From the NCBI RefSeq assembly GCF_900110255.1, contig NZ_FODD01000003.1:296643-360642 (forward strand): 64,000 nt of DNA, given 5' to 3'. Below, in pieces: positions 8,535 to 16,432 of this stretch (positions are counted from its first letter, which is position 1; each line of letters starts with the position of its first letter). The notes beneath the pieces were generated by a model. The model searched no databases. It was given only the letters and a program-made list of their open reading frames with translations, and was not told the DNA's origin. The DNA comes from Actinacidiphila rubida (lineage in GTDB: Bacteria; Actinomycetota; Actinomycetes; Streptomycetales; Streptomycetaceae). Position numbers and translations under genes: made by a program.

Positions 8535-9776
8535 TCACCGCTGCCGGGCGCGCTCCTCGCGGATGTTCGCCACCACGCGGTTCGCGGTCTCGCGGACCGC
8601 GGCCGTCTCCGTCAGGAACGCCCAGTAGTCCGGGTGCCGGCCCTCCAGTCCCGCCAGCGCCCGGTCCAGCCGCGCCACCGCCTCGTCCAGCGGGCGGGCG
8701 TGCCGCGGCTCCGGCGTCGCGCGCCCCTGCATCGCCAGGCGCTGGGCGTCCCGGATCACGAACCGGGTCTTCTCCACCTCACCCTTGGGGTCCTTGCTGA
8801 CCTCGTTCAGCCGGCGCAGCCGGTCGCCGGCGGCACCGACCGCGCCGTCCACGTCGTCCATCAGCGCACGCACCGTCGCCAGCCGCGCCTGGGCGTCCGC
8901 CCACCGCTGGTCCGACCGGGCGGTCCGCGCCTCCGCGAGCGCCGCCTCGGCCTGCCGCACCGCCTGCCCGGCCTGTTCCGGCACGTGCTGCAGGTCCTGC
9001 CAGCAGGCCGCAGAGAAGCGGCGCCGCAGCTCGCTGAGCACCGGCGCCACGCCTTCCGCCCGGGTCCCGAGCGCCTGCACCCTCGTGCGCAGCGACACCA
9101 GCCGCTTGTCGATCTCCTGCGCCTGCTGCGGCAGCCGCTCGGCCTCGGCCCTGACCGCCTCCGCGGTCCGCCGGATGTCGTCCGCCCGCCGCACGGTCTC
9201 CTGCACGCCGTGCTTGCTCGCGCCCTCGTTGAGCTTGGTCAGCTCCGGGGAGAGCGCCGCCAGCCGGGCGGCCAGGTCGTCCGCCGTCAGGCCCGCCGCG
9301 CGGGCCGCGTCCAGCGCGTCACTCGCGGCCAGCAGCGACTGCTTGGCCCGCTCCCTGGCCGGGGCCAGCCGGGCCAGCTGCGTCTCGGCCTTGCCCAGCA
9401 GCGGGCCCAGGCCGGACTGGAAGCGTTCCAGCTCGCCCCGCACGTTGACCAGCTCGTCCTTGGCGCGGGTCAGCTCCGCCCGCGCGCGGGAGGCGGCCGC
9501 GTGGTCCAGCTCGTCCCGTTCCAGGTCGTGCGCGTCGACGGTGTCGATGTACGCGGCGCTGACCTGGTCGATCCGCTCGCCCAGACTGCGGAACGAGGCG
9601 AGCGCGCGCCGCGCCTCCGGGGAGTCGTCGACCGCGGAGATCGTCTCGATGGAGATCTCCAGGTCGCGCTGCGCCGTGTCCAGCTCGTAGAACGCCTGCG
9701 CGGCGGCGTCCCTGGCCGCCATCGCCTCGGCACGCAGGTTGTCGCCGCGCCGCCACCACGAGCGTGCCGTCGTCAC
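8535..9776 (-). CDS. Long alpha-helical coiled-coil protein of unknown function
   Basis: 413 residues from the GTG at 9776, which has GGGGAGAGAG about eight bases upstream; the frame extends to an ATG at 9887 but that overlaps less plausible sequence. Almost the whole protein is charged, Ala/Leu/Glu/Arg-rich helix (for example DELVNVRGELERFQSGLGPLL and VRRADDIRRTAEAVRAEAERL) with heptad character and no transmembrane segment or catalytic motif, suggesting a cytoplasmic structural or scaffold protein. The C-terminal part contains LEGRHPDYWAFLTETAAVRETANRVVANIREERARQ. I do not recognise a named family. It is divergent from tRNA-Val. Confidence 0.8.
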   Translation of the reverse strand: MTTARSWWRRGDNLRAEAMAARDAAAQAFYELDTAQRDLEISIETISAVDDSPEARRALASFRSLGERIDQVSAAYIDTVDAHDLERDELDHAAASRARAELTRAKDELVNVRGELERFQSGLGPLLGKAETQLARLAPARERAKQSLLAASDALDAARAAGLTADDLAARLAALSPELTKLNEGASKHGVQETVRRADDIRRTAEAVRAEAERLPQQAQEIDKRLVSLRTRVQALGTRAEGVAPVLSELRRRFSAACWQDLQHVPEQAGQAVRQAEAALAEARTARSDQRWADAQARLATVRALMDDVDGAVGAAGDRLRRLNEVSKDPKGEVEKTRFVIRDAQRLAMQGRATPEPRHARPLDEAVARLDRALAGLEGRHPDYWAFLTETAAVRETANRVVANIREERARQR

Positions 9777-9892
9777 CGTGACTCTCTCTCCCCGCGCTCC
9801 GCGCCTATCCCGCCGTTCCGTCCATCCTCCCACCCGGTGGACGGTTGCTGACCAGCCCCCGCGGCAAGGTAACCTGTGTCGTCGCACGGCCT

Positions 9893-9964
9893 GGGCGTGT
9901 AGCTCAGCGGTAGAGCGCCGCCCTTACAAGGCGGATGTCGGCGGTTCGAAACCGTCCACGCCCA
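9893..9964 (+). tRNA. tRNA-Val (anticodon UAC)
   Basis: A complete 72-nt cloverleaf can be drawn by hand. The acceptor stem GGGCGTG pairs with CACGCCC (9957-9963), then discriminator A at 9964. The anticodon stem CCGCC/GGCGG closes the loop CTTACAA with anticodon TAC at 9925-9927, and the T arm contains GGTTCGAAACC. CCA is not encoded, as is common in actinomycetes. UAC decodes GUA, a rare Val codon in this GC-rich genome. Confidence 0.97.
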
Positions 9965-9971
9965 CACTGAT

Positions 9972-10006
9972 CAGAGCCCCGGAAATCGACCCGATCCGGG
10001 GCTCTG
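9972..10006 (+). terminator. Rho-independent-type terminator of tRNA-Val
   Basis: Perfect 11-bp inverted repeat CAGAGCCCCGG / CCGGGGCTCTG (9972-9982 and 9996-10006), eight bases after the mature tRNA 3' end. Confidence 0.85.
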
Positions 10007-10214
10007 AAAGTTCACGTTCCGCAGAGACTCCCCATCCCCCTGGTCGATGGCGGTCTACGGGGCGCACCCGCGGGCCCTGGCCGTGGCCGCGATCGAGGCT
10101 CTGCGCTGAGCCGGCAGCCGGCCGGTCAGAGGTCCCCCTGAGCAGATCGGCAGCGACGGGGCTCGTCGACAATGGCTCTGACCGCGGTTCCGTGAAGGAT
10201 CTTGGAGCGGCGGC
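10007..10214. other. Gene-poor stretch after tRNA-Val with a possible gene remnant and a dispersed repeat copy
   Basis: No intact gene. 10041-10109 reads on the plus strand as PWSMAVYGAHPRALAVAAI followed by EALR and a stop, which looks like the C-terminal tail of a decayed gene; no family can be named. At 10174-10202 lies one copy of the approximately 30-bp element that recurs at 59464, 60147, 60186 and 60694. Confidence 0.4.
10174..10202 (+). repeat. Dispersed 30-bp element, copy A
   Basis: Sequence GGCTCTGACCGCGGTTCCG followed by TGAAGGATCTT. It matches copies at 59464-59493 and 60186-60215 (same strand) and 60147-60176 (opposite strand) at most positions of the first 25 bases. Confidence 0.65.
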
Positions 10215-10523
10215 ATGGCCGGCAACAGGGGCGAGCAGAAAACCCGGTCTCCAGGCGCTGAACTGGCCCAGGCCGCCCGCGAAGGCCGTCGTCCTGTCCC
10301 GACGAAGACGCTGCGCCGGATCACCTCCTGGCAGTGGATGGTGCTCGGTTGCAGAGGTGGCTCGTTCTCGACCGAGATCGCCACTGCTGAAGGCCGGGCC
10401 CGGCTCCAGGGTCGACTCGAAGCCCGGCGAATCCGCGGACTGCACCAGGCCGGCCACGACCTCGACGACGCGGACGTCCCTCCGGTCCGCCACCGTCACG
10501 GCGGGCTCTGGAATGCCTGGTAG
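10215..10523 (+). CDS. Small hypothetical protein
   Basis: 102-residue frame with ATG preceded by TTGGAGCGGCGGC, giving an acceptable ribosome binding site. The composition is mildly basic (ELAQAAREGRRPVPTKTLRRI) with no recognisable domain. It begins 12 bases after dispersed repeat copy A and lies in the gene-poor stretch after tRNA-Val, so it could be a remnant or chance frame rather than a working gene. Confidence 0.3.
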   Translation: MAGNRGEQKTRSPGAELAQAAREGRRPVPTKTLRRITSWQWMVLGCRGGSFSTEIATAEGRARLQGRLEARRIRGLHQAGHDLDDADVPPVRHRHGGLWNAW

Positions 10524-10534
10524 ACCCAGGCGTG

Positions 10535-11008
10535 CTAGGCAGGCGGGGCGGTCCGCCAGTCCGGGAGGTTCATCAAGTGCACGTCGAAGCGGTCCTGCAC
10601 GGGGATCAGCGAGGCGAACTCCAGCTCGCCCCGGCTGATGGCGCCCAATTGTTCGAAGTACGCGAACCGTTCGACGCCCGGGCTGAGGAGAACGACGACG
10701 TCGGCCGTGCTGCCCTCGGCCGCTCCGAAGGCGTGGGTCAGGTTCGGCGGGATGATGACGAGACCGCCCTTGCCGACTGAGGTCACGGTGTCGCCGAGGC
10801 GGAAGACCATCGTCCCGTCCAGCATGTAGAAGACCTCGTGAGAGAGCTTGTGACGGTGCGGCGGCGCACCGTCGGCACCGGTTGCGAGAGTGAGCCGGCT
10901 GGCGCTCACGGCGCCACCATCGGTGAGCAACTCGAACGCGCCGTCCGTGAGCGACGCCGTTCCCGCCTCACCGGGCTGCACGACCAGCGCACGGCTCGTC
11001 GCTTCCAT
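10535..11008 (-). CDS. Cupin-domain protein
   Basis: 157 residues from the ATG at 11008, chosen because AAGGAG lies six bases upstream; the frame itself runs to 11065. Cupin motif 1 is PPHRHKLSHEVFYMLDGTMVF (His, His, Glu metal ligands, near residue 50), and motif 2 is IIPPNLTHAFG with the last His. This is a single small beta-barrel, 2-oxoacid-dioxygenase or sugar-isomerase unlike; such stand-alone cupins in Streptomyces are mostly of unknown substrate. Metal binding is supported by intact ligands. Confidence 0.85.
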   Translation of the reverse strand: MEATSRALVVQPGEAGTASLTDGAFELLTDGGAVSASRLTLATGADGAPPHRHKLSHEVFYMLDGTMVFRLGDTVTSVGKGGLVIIPPNLTHAFGAAEGSTADVVVLLSPGVERFAYFEQLGAISRGELEFASLIPVQDRFDVHLMNLPDWRTAPPA

Positions 11009-11405
11009 CGTGGCTCCTTCGATCGCATGCGTCGATGCAGGTGCCGGAACGGGGCCCGCGCGCAACGCGAGTCACGCCCGCGCTCTCCCTCGCGCCTACG
11101 CTACGCGCGGGCACACCCGACGGCATCTGCAGCGTGGGGCCTTGCGGTCCCGGCGGGCCGGACGGTCCCGACGCCCGATGGGCCCCGGCGAGCCGGGTTC
11201 TCCACGGCTGCCCCGCGGACCCGCCACGGGCCGGCGCCCAACCGCTGAACCCGCTCGCGTGGTGACCGCCCACGCGGGAATGCCCACCGCCGGCATCGCG
11301 GCCACCACGTGCGGGACGTCGCAGCGACGGCCTCCCGGGGCGCCCCGGGAGGGGCTTTCGCGTGCCGAGCCCGCGGCCGCGGTGCGGACGGTGTGAGCGA
11401 CCCGG
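11009..11405. other. 397-bp intergenic region without a recognised gene
   Basis: No frame here has a family match or a good ribosome binding site. A perfect palindrome at 11331-11352 is the only clear structure (see terminator). The left part presumably holds the promoter of the minus-strand cupin gene. Confidence 0.5.
11331..11352. terminator. GC-rich palindrome, possible terminator of the DUF6221 gene
   Basis: CCTCCCGGGGC followed directly by its reverse complement, then GGCTTT on the plus strand. It lies 54 bp beyond the stop of the minus-strand gene at 11406. Confidence 0.45.
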
Positions 11406-11705
11406 TCAGGCGGTGGGCGTCCAGTCGGGCTGGTAGTCGGGGTGGTCCGCGTAGGCCGCGGCGAGGATGCGCAGGGTGCGGCAGGGGAACGGGGAGGGGA
11501 CGCCGTACTCCCATCCCGGCTCCGGCACCCGGCACTCGGCGCACTGGCGGCCGTGCACGGACACGGCGTCCGGCACATGGACGGTCAGCAGTCGCTGCTT
11601 GGCCTCGGCGTCGCGCAGCAGCCGTCCCGCGACCTGTGGCGGCACCGCCGCCGCGGCGCGGTCCTCCTCGAGCCGGGTCCGCAGGAACTCGATCAGGTCA
11701 GCCAT
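11406..11705 (-). CDS. DUF6221-family small protein
   Basis: 99 residues starting MADLIEFLRTRLEEDRAAA, with GGAGAAGGAGAG upstream. The opening helix, the HVPDAVSVHGRQCAECRVPEP middle (a short Cys pair) and the end LRILAAAYADHPDYQPDW are typical of the very common actinomycete DUF6221 family, often encoded near mobile or regulatory genes. Function unknown. The enclosing 384-codon frame starting at 12560 is a shadow of the DinB gene upstream of this start. Confidence 0.85.
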   Translation of the reverse strand: MADLIEFLRTRLEEDRAAAAVPPQVAGRLLRDAEAKQRLLTVHVPDAVSVHGRQCAECRVPEPGWEYGVPSPFPCRTLRILAAAYADHPDYQPDWTPTA

Positions 11706-11933
11706 CGCTGCTCTCCTTCTCCGCTTTCGGTAGCCCTTCGCAATGTCCTGCACCGAGACCCACCGCGCTCCCGCCCGGCGCCGACACTCCGAAGCGATGC
11801 ACCCGGCCGACCGAGCAGCGCGTGTACGGCGGCCCGCCGCGGCTCGTCGGGACTCCCGTTCCGGGGGGAAGCGCGGTCGGCGCGGCTCGGACGCCCGCGC
11901 CGCCCCGGCGTAGGTGCGGCGTACGGTCGTGCC

Positions 11934-12467
11934 ATGCCGCAGCCTCCTGGTCCCGTTCCCGCGCCCCTCGACGGCCCCGGCACCGGCGTCTCCGACCCGC
12001 GCCTGCTCCTGCTCGGCTATCTCGACTGGTACCGCGAGGCGCTGATGCGCAAGATCGACGGGCTCGGCGACGAGCGGCTCCGCGCGCCGGTCGACCCGCT
12101 GGGCTGGTCGCCGCTCGGCCTGGTCCAGCACCTGGGCTGGGTGGAACGCCGCTGGATGCGCTGGGGGTTCGCGGCCGAGGACGTGGTCGCGTACCCGCCC
12201 GGCGGGGACGCGGAGGAGTGGGAAGTCCCCGCCGGACGCGCCACGGAGGAGGTCATGGCCGCCTACCGCGCGGAGGTGGCCGCGACGGATTCCCTGGTGG
12301 CCGCGGCCGGGCTGGACGAGCGGGCCCGCGTCGGCGGCCGCTTCCCGACGGCCGACCAGGCGCCCTCCCTCGGCCGCATCCTCTTCCACCTGCTCCAGGA
12401 GTACGCCCGCCACGTCGGGCAGCTCGACGTCGCCCGGGAACTGATCGACGGCGTGACGGGCGAGTAG
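11934..12467 (+). CDS. DinB-fold protein (DUF664 type), probable mycothiol-dependent enzyme
   Basis: 177 residues. SDPRLLLLGYLDWYREALMRKIDGLGDERLR and LGWSPLGLVQHLGWVERRWMRWG match the DUF664/DinB-like four-helix bundle with its His metal ligand (QHLGWVERRW) and second His in LLQEYARHVGQLDVARELIDG. In actinobacteria this fold serves mycothiol- or bacillithiol-dependent S-transferases. ATG 11934 is the first start giving the normal N-terminal length. It is divergent from the DUF6221 gene. Confidence 0.85.
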   Translation: MPQPPGPVPAPLDGPGTGVSDPRLLLLGYLDWYREALMRKIDGLGDERLRAPVDPLGWSPLGLVQHLGWVERRWMRWGFAAEDVVAYPPGGDAEEWEVPAGRATEEVMAAYRAEVAATDSLVAAAGLDERARVGGRFPTADQAPSLGRILFHLLQEYARHVGQLDVARELIDGVTGE

Positions 12468-12565
12468 CCAGGGGGGCCGCCGCGGGGCAGGCCCAGGAGG
12501 GCGTGAGGGGCGTGCGGGGCGCGAAGAACGCGGTGGTGGTGCGCTCGGCGCGGGCGGCAACGACC

Positions 12566-12594
12566 TTGCGGCAACCGGTGTTTAGCGTACGAAT
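12566..12594 (+). promoter_or_regulatory. Candidate promoter ahead of the Pro/Gly/His-rich protein gene
   Basis: TTGCGG at 12566-12571 and TACGAAT at 12588-12594 are separated by 16 bp, a vegetative-like spacing in an otherwise very GC-rich 194-bp gap. By eye only. Confidence 0.35.
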
Positions 12595-12661
12595 CCCCCA
12601 ATAGGGGTAACGGGTCGTCCGGTCCGGGCGCGTCGCTCCGGGGGCTCCGGACCATGATCCG

Positions 12662-13975
12662 GTGAGCACTTCGTGGGGGAAGCGCGTGCCCTTATGGGCA
12701 GCGCTGATCTTCGTCATATTCGCGACGGGAAGTTGGGGGCTCGGGGCTCCGGCCGCGGCCGACTCCGGCGGGGGGCACGGCGACCGTGCCGCCCACGCCG
12801 GGTCCGGCCACCGGCACGCCCCGGACCCCGATGCCGACTCCGGCCCCGGCCCCGGGAACGACCAGGGCCGGGGCCACGACCCTGGAAAGGAGCAGGATCC
12901 CGCCCCGGCCAGGCCGCCGGGCCGGGGCCGCAGCAGTGGCAAGGACCCGGGCCGGAGCGTCCACGGTTCCGGGCAGCCGTCGGGCCAGGGCGGCGACGGT
13001 TCGGTCAAGAACGAGGGCCAGGGCCAGGGGAGTCCCGCGCCGGGCACGTCCCCGGGCCGGACGCACGACCCCGGCAGGAACCCGAGCCCCAAGCCGAGCC
13101 CCGAGCCGGGCTCGAACCCGGGCCCCAAGCCGAGCCCCGAGCCGGGCTCGAACCCGGGCCCCAATCCGGGCCCGAACCACGCCCCCGGCCCTCACGATCC
13201 GGGGACCGGCCCCGGCTCGGGTCAGGGCGAGAGCCCGGGCGACGGCCAGGGCTCGGGCGACGGCCAGGGCTCGGGGCACGGCCAGAACCCGGGGCATCTT
13301 CCCGGGCACGGTCACGGGCAGCCCCCCGGCCACGGCTCCGGGACCCCGCCGGGCCGTGACCCCGGCCATGACCCCGGGCACCCTCCCGGCCACGACCGCG
13401 GCCATCACCACGGTCACGACCCCGGGGGCCGGCCCGGCCCGCACTGGCTGTGCGGATGGCCGTGGGGCGAGGACGGGAACGGGGACTGGACCGGCGACGG
13501 GAACAGGGGCTGGAGCGGCGACTGGGGCGGCGACTGGAGCGGGGACTGGTGGTGGCCCTGCCACCACCGGCCGCACCACTGCCCGCCGCCTCCGCACGTG
13601 CCGGTCCCTCCGCCGCCCTCCGCGAGTCCGCGGCCGACGCCGACCCCGTCGCCCGTGCCCAAGCCGACTCCGGCACCCACCCCGACACCCCGGCCGGCGC
13701 CGAAGCCGACCGTCGCTCCGGCGCCCGTCCCCGTGCCGCCCGCCCCGCCGCCGCCTCGGCCCGCGCCGAGCCCGCGCCCGGCGCCGACCGTCACCCCGAC
13801 ACCCGTGCCCGTCCCGGCGGCCGTGAAGTGGCCGGTCCGCCGGCCCACTCCCGCGACCGTTCCGCGGCCGCACCAGCGGCCGCTGATGACCACGATGCTG
13901 CTGACCGCCGTGCCGGCGCTGCTCGCCGTGGCCGTCCTGCGGCCGGGCTCCGGGTCGTACCGAAGGAACCGCTGA
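12662..13975 (+). CDS. Secreted, membrane-anchored Pro/Gly/Asp/His repeat protein
   Basis: 437 residues from a GTG. Residues 1-35 form a signal peptide (KRVPLWAALIFVIFATGSWG, then APAAADS). The next 250 are repeats rich in Gly, Pro, Asp and His: two copies of an 11-12 residue GPKPSPEPGSNP unit encoded by a 36-bp tandem repeat (13085-13156), and GDGQGSGDGQGSGHGQN. A Trp-rich middle (GDWTGDGNRGWSGDWGGDWSGDWWWP) leads into CHHRPHHC, a possible metal-binding knot. A 120-residue Pro/Thr/Val-rich stalk follows, and one C-terminal transmembrane helix (MTTMLLTAVPALLAVAVL) with a basic tail. The layout is that of a cell-wall-spanning surface protein; no domain is recognised. The DUF4239 gene follows after 20 bp. 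Confidence 0.75.
   Translation: MSTSWGKRVPLWAALIFVIFATGSWGLGAPAAADSGGGHGDRAAHAGSGHRHAPDPDADSGPGPGNDQGRGHDPGKEQDPAPARPPGRGRSSGKDPGRSVHGSGQPSGQGGDGSVKNEGQGQGSPAPGTSPGRTHDPGRNPSPKPSPEPGSNPGPKPSPEPGSNPGPNPGPNHAPGPHDPGTGPGSGQGESPGDGQGSGDGQGSGHGQNPGHLPGHGHGQPPGHGSGTPPGRDPGHDPGHPPGHDRGHHHGHDPGGRPGPHWLCGWPWGEDGNGDWTGDGNRGWSGDWGGDWSGDWWWPCHHRPHHCPPPPHVPVPPPPSASPRPTPTPSPVPKPTPAPTPTPRPAPKPTVAPAPVPVPPAPPPPRPAPSPRPAPTVTPTPVPVPAAVKWPVRRPTPATVPRPHQRPLMTTMLLTAVPALLAVAVLRPGSGSYRRNR
13085..13156 (+). repeat. 36-bp tandem repeat, two copies, inside the surface-protein gene
   Basis: Copies 13085-13120 and 13121-13156 differ only at the first base or two. A third, shorter 18-bp repeat (GGCGACGGCCAGGGCTCG) occurs around 13237-13273. 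Both keep the reading frame. Confidence 0.8.
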
Positions 13976-13995
13976 CCCATGAGGGGGAGTTGGCA

Positions 13996-14745
13996 ATGAC
14001 GCAGTGGCTTGTTCTGCTGATCGCGATGGTGGCGGTGTGCGCCGTCGTGCTCAGCGTCGTCGTCCTGCGGCAGCGCAGGATCGGCGACGACGACGATCCG
14101 TCGGAGACACCGGACGTCATCGAGTACATGGTCATGATGATCGGCGTGGTGTACGCCATCGTTCTCGGGCTGGCGATCGCCGGCGTGTGGGAGGGCATGG
14201 GGAGCGCGCAGGCGAACGTGCAGGCCGAGGCCCAGGCGCTGCACGAGGTGAAGGCGCGGGTGCAGGTGTACCCGCCGGACGTGCGGGACCGGGTGCGCGC
14301 GGACGTCGACGCCTACGCCCGGTTCGTCTCCGCCAAGGAGTGGCCGTACATGCGCGACCACGGCTCGCTGTCGGCGCGGGGCACCGCGCTGCTCGACCAG
14401 GTGCGCACCGACGTCACGCGGTTCGATCCCACGTCGGACCTGGCCGCGCAGGCGTACCAGCCGGTGGTCGACGAGGTGGCCGCCGCCGACCAGGCGCGCG
14501 TCGCGCGCGGGCAGAGCGCGGGCGCGACCATGCCGGGGATCGTGTGGTTCGGCCTCATCACCGGCGGGCTGGTGACCGTGGGGCTGATCTTCACCCTGCA
14601 GATCCGCAGGTCCCCGCGGGAGTTGCTGCTCGCCGGACTGTTCAGCGCCCTCATCGCGTTCCTGCTGTTCCTCATCTGGGACCTGGACGCGCCGTTCGGC
14701 AGCGGCCTGGCGGTGTCCGCGGACGCCTTCCGCGACCTGCTGTGA
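13996..14745 (+). CDS. DUF4239 (bestrophin-like) membrane protein
   Basis: 249 residues. There are two N-terminal transmembrane helices (WLVLLIAMVAVCAVVLSVVV and VIEYMVMMIGVVYAIVLGLA), a soluble helical loop (AQALHEVKARVQVYPPDVRDRVRADVDAYARFV) and two C-terminal helices (IVWFGLITGGLVTVGLIFTL; LLLAGLFSALIAFLLFLIW). This order and the LFLIWDLDAPF ending are typical of DUF4239, a distant bestrophin-like channel family. GGGGGAG lies upstream of the ATG. It probably shares a transcript with the repeat protein just before it. Confidence 0.88.
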   Translation: MTQWLVLLIAMVAVCAVVLSVVVLRQRRIGDDDDPSETPDVIEYMVMMIGVVYAIVLGLAIAGVWEGMGSAQANVQAEAQALHEVKARVQVYPPDVRDRVRADVDAYARFVSAKEWPYMRDHGSLSARGTALLDQVRTDVTRFDPTSDLAAQAYQPVVDEVAAADQARVARGQSAGATMPGIVWFGLITGGLVTVGLIFTLQIRRSPRELLLAGLFSALIAFLLFLIWDLDAPFGSGLAVSADAFRDLL

Positions 14746-14784
14746 GGCCCGGCCGCGCCGTGGCGCGGCCCTGAGAACGGCGTG

Positions 14785-14824
14785 AGGCGGCCCCCCTGCC
14801 GGGCGAACGGCAGGGGGGCCGCCT
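14785..14824. terminator. Strong bidirectional terminator
   Basis: Perfect 17-bp inverted repeat (14785-14801 and 14808-14824) with a six-base loop, placed midway between two convergent genes. Confidence 0.85.
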
Positions 14825-14843
14825 CATGCTGTCTGCCCGCGGG

Positions 14844-16265
14844 CTACCGCCAGTTGGACACGTTCACGTTCTCCAGCACGCCCAGCGCGTCGGGGACCAG
14901 GACGGCCGCGGAGAAGTAGGTGCTGACCAGGTAGCTGATGACGGCCTTCTCGTCGATGCCCATGAAGCGCACGTTGAGGCCCGGCTCGTACTCGTCGGGC
15001 AGGCCGGTCTGGTTGAGGCCGATCACGCCCTGGTTGTCCTCGCCGGTACGCAGGGCGATGATCGAGCTGGTGCGCTCCGGACTGACCGGGATCTTGTTGC
15101 AGCTGAGGATCGGGACGCCCCGCCAGGCCGGGACGAGGGACCCGTGCACCTCGGCCGGGTCGGGGTACAGGCCCGCCCGGCTCCACTCGCGGCCGATGGC
15201 CGCGATGGTCTTGGGGTTCGCGAGCAGGTAGCGGGTGCCGCGGCGGCGGCTGATCAGCTCGTCCAGGTCGTCCGGGAGCGGCGGGCCCGCGTGCGGCTGG
15301 ATCCGCTGCTCGTAGTCCGCGTTGTGGAGCAGCCCGAACTCCAGGTTGTTGATCAGCTCGTGCTCCTGGCGCTCGCGCAACGCCTCGACGGTGAGCTTGA
15401 GTTGCTCCTCGGTCTGGTTCATCGGCTCGTTGTAGAGGTCGGCCACCCTGCTGTGCACGCGCAGCACGGTCTGGGCGACGCTCAGTTCGTACTCGCGCGG
15501 CCGGACCTCGTAGTCGACGTACGTGGCCGGCAGCGACGCCTCGCCCTTGTGGCCGGAGGCGAGCTCGATGTCCGCCTCGCCCTTCCGGTTGGACCGCTGC
15601 CGGGGCAGCGACCGGAACGCCTCCAGGTGCTCCCGCAGCGGGTCCGACACCCCGAGCAGCGACGTGAGCGCGGTGCGCGGCAGTGCCAGCACCGTGGTGG
15701 CGGTCGCCGCCTTCGCGGTGAACTGCCAGGTGCTGTCGTCGCCCAGGAGTGCCTGCTCGCCGAAGTGGTCGCCGTCGGCGACGACGCCGAGCCGGGTCTG
15801 CTCGCCGTACGATCCCTCGCCGAGCTTCTCGATCTTGCCGTGGGCGACGAGGTAGACCGTGTCGGCCGGTTCGCCGACGGTGGCGATGACCTCGCCCGGG
15901 CCGTACTCGCGCTGGACGAAGCGGTCGGCGAGGGCGGTCAGCGCGCCCTCGTCGCCGAACGTGCGCAGCGCGGCGATCTCGCCGAGCTCCTGCGGGATGA
16001 CCCGCACCTCCGAGCCCGTCTTCACGAAGGTCACCCGGCCGTCGCCGACGGCGTAGCTGAGCCGCCGGTTGACCCGGTAGGTGCCGGCGCTGACCTGTAC
16101 CCAGGGCAGTACTTTCAGCAGCCAGCGGGACGAGATGCCCTGCATCTGCGGAGCGGACTTGGTGGTCGTCGCCAGGTTCCGCGCGGCCGCCGTGTCCAGG
16201 CTGGTCCGCGGCTGGGCGTCGTCCGGAGTGCCGTGTGCGGTGTCCTGGGCCGCATCAACCGACAT
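14844..16265 (-). CDS. eshA: Family 2B encapsulin shell protein with cyclic-nucleotide-binding-like insert (EshA-type)
   Basis: 473 residues from the ATG at 16265 with AAGGA eight bases upstream. Residues 40-70 ([18 protein letters not shown] then GTYRVNRR) are the diagnostic N-arm of SrpI/EshA-type encapsulins. Residues about 105-205 form a CNBD-like beta-roll ([28 protein letters not shown], then [13 protein letters not shown]). From about 240 the HK97-like shell fold continues ([45 protein letters not shown] ... [33 protein letters not shown]). The usual phosphate-cassette Arg after FGExAL is not evident (STWQFTAKA). The product is a self-assembling cytoplasmic nanocompartment; EshA of Streptomyces affects hyphal development. 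No terpene cyclase or other known family-2B cargo gene is adjacent. Confidence 0.93.
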   Translation of the reverse strand: MSVDAAQDTAHGTPDDAQPRTSLDTAAARNLATTTKSAPQMQGISSRWLLKVLPWVQVSAGTYRVNRRLSYAVGDGRVTFVKTGSEVRVIPQELGEIAALRTFGDEGALTALADRFVQREYGPGEVIATVGEPADTVYLVAHGKIEKLGEGSYGEQTRLGVVADGDHFGEQALLGDDSTWQFTAKAATATTVLALPRTALTSLLGVSDPLREHLEAFRSLPRQRSNRKGEADIELASGHKGEASLPATYVDYEVRPREYELSVAQTVLRVHSRVADLYNEPMNQTEEQLKLTVEALRERQEHELINNLEFGLLHNADYEQRIQPHAGPPLPDDLDELISRRRGTRYLLANPKTIAAIGREWSRAGLYPDPAEVHGSLVPAWRGVPILSCNKIPVSPERTSSIIALRTGEDNQGVIGLNQTGLPDEYEPGLNVRFMGIDEKAVISYLVSTYFSAAVLVPDALGVLENVNVSNWR

Positions 16266-16432
16266 GGGCTGTCCTTCCCGTAAGGGGGTGATACGGCCCT
16301 GATTGTTTCCGTGACGCAGGGTGGTTGCTATTGCCGGATCGAGTGAGAATACTTCCCGCACTTCCGGGTCGACCGGTGCCAGGGGAACGTGCGCGGAGCC
16401 GGCGAGCGGCGCGGGAGGACGGCGGGTGCAGG
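16266..16432. promoter_or_regulatory. Upstream region of the encapsulin gene
   Basis: A 167-bp gap that is A/T-richer at 16296-16350, consistent with a promoter for the leftward encapsulin gene. No clear operator is seen. Confidence 0.35.

Noticed and set aside
9893..9964. tRNA-Val as the attachment site of a present integrated element
   Set aside because: I found no integrase gene and no second copy of the tRNA 3' end in the window.
13085..13275. Regular short repeats resembling a CRISPR array
   Set aside because: The repeats are contiguous, keep one reading frame and encode Gly/Pro/Ser units; there are no unique spacers and no cas genes.
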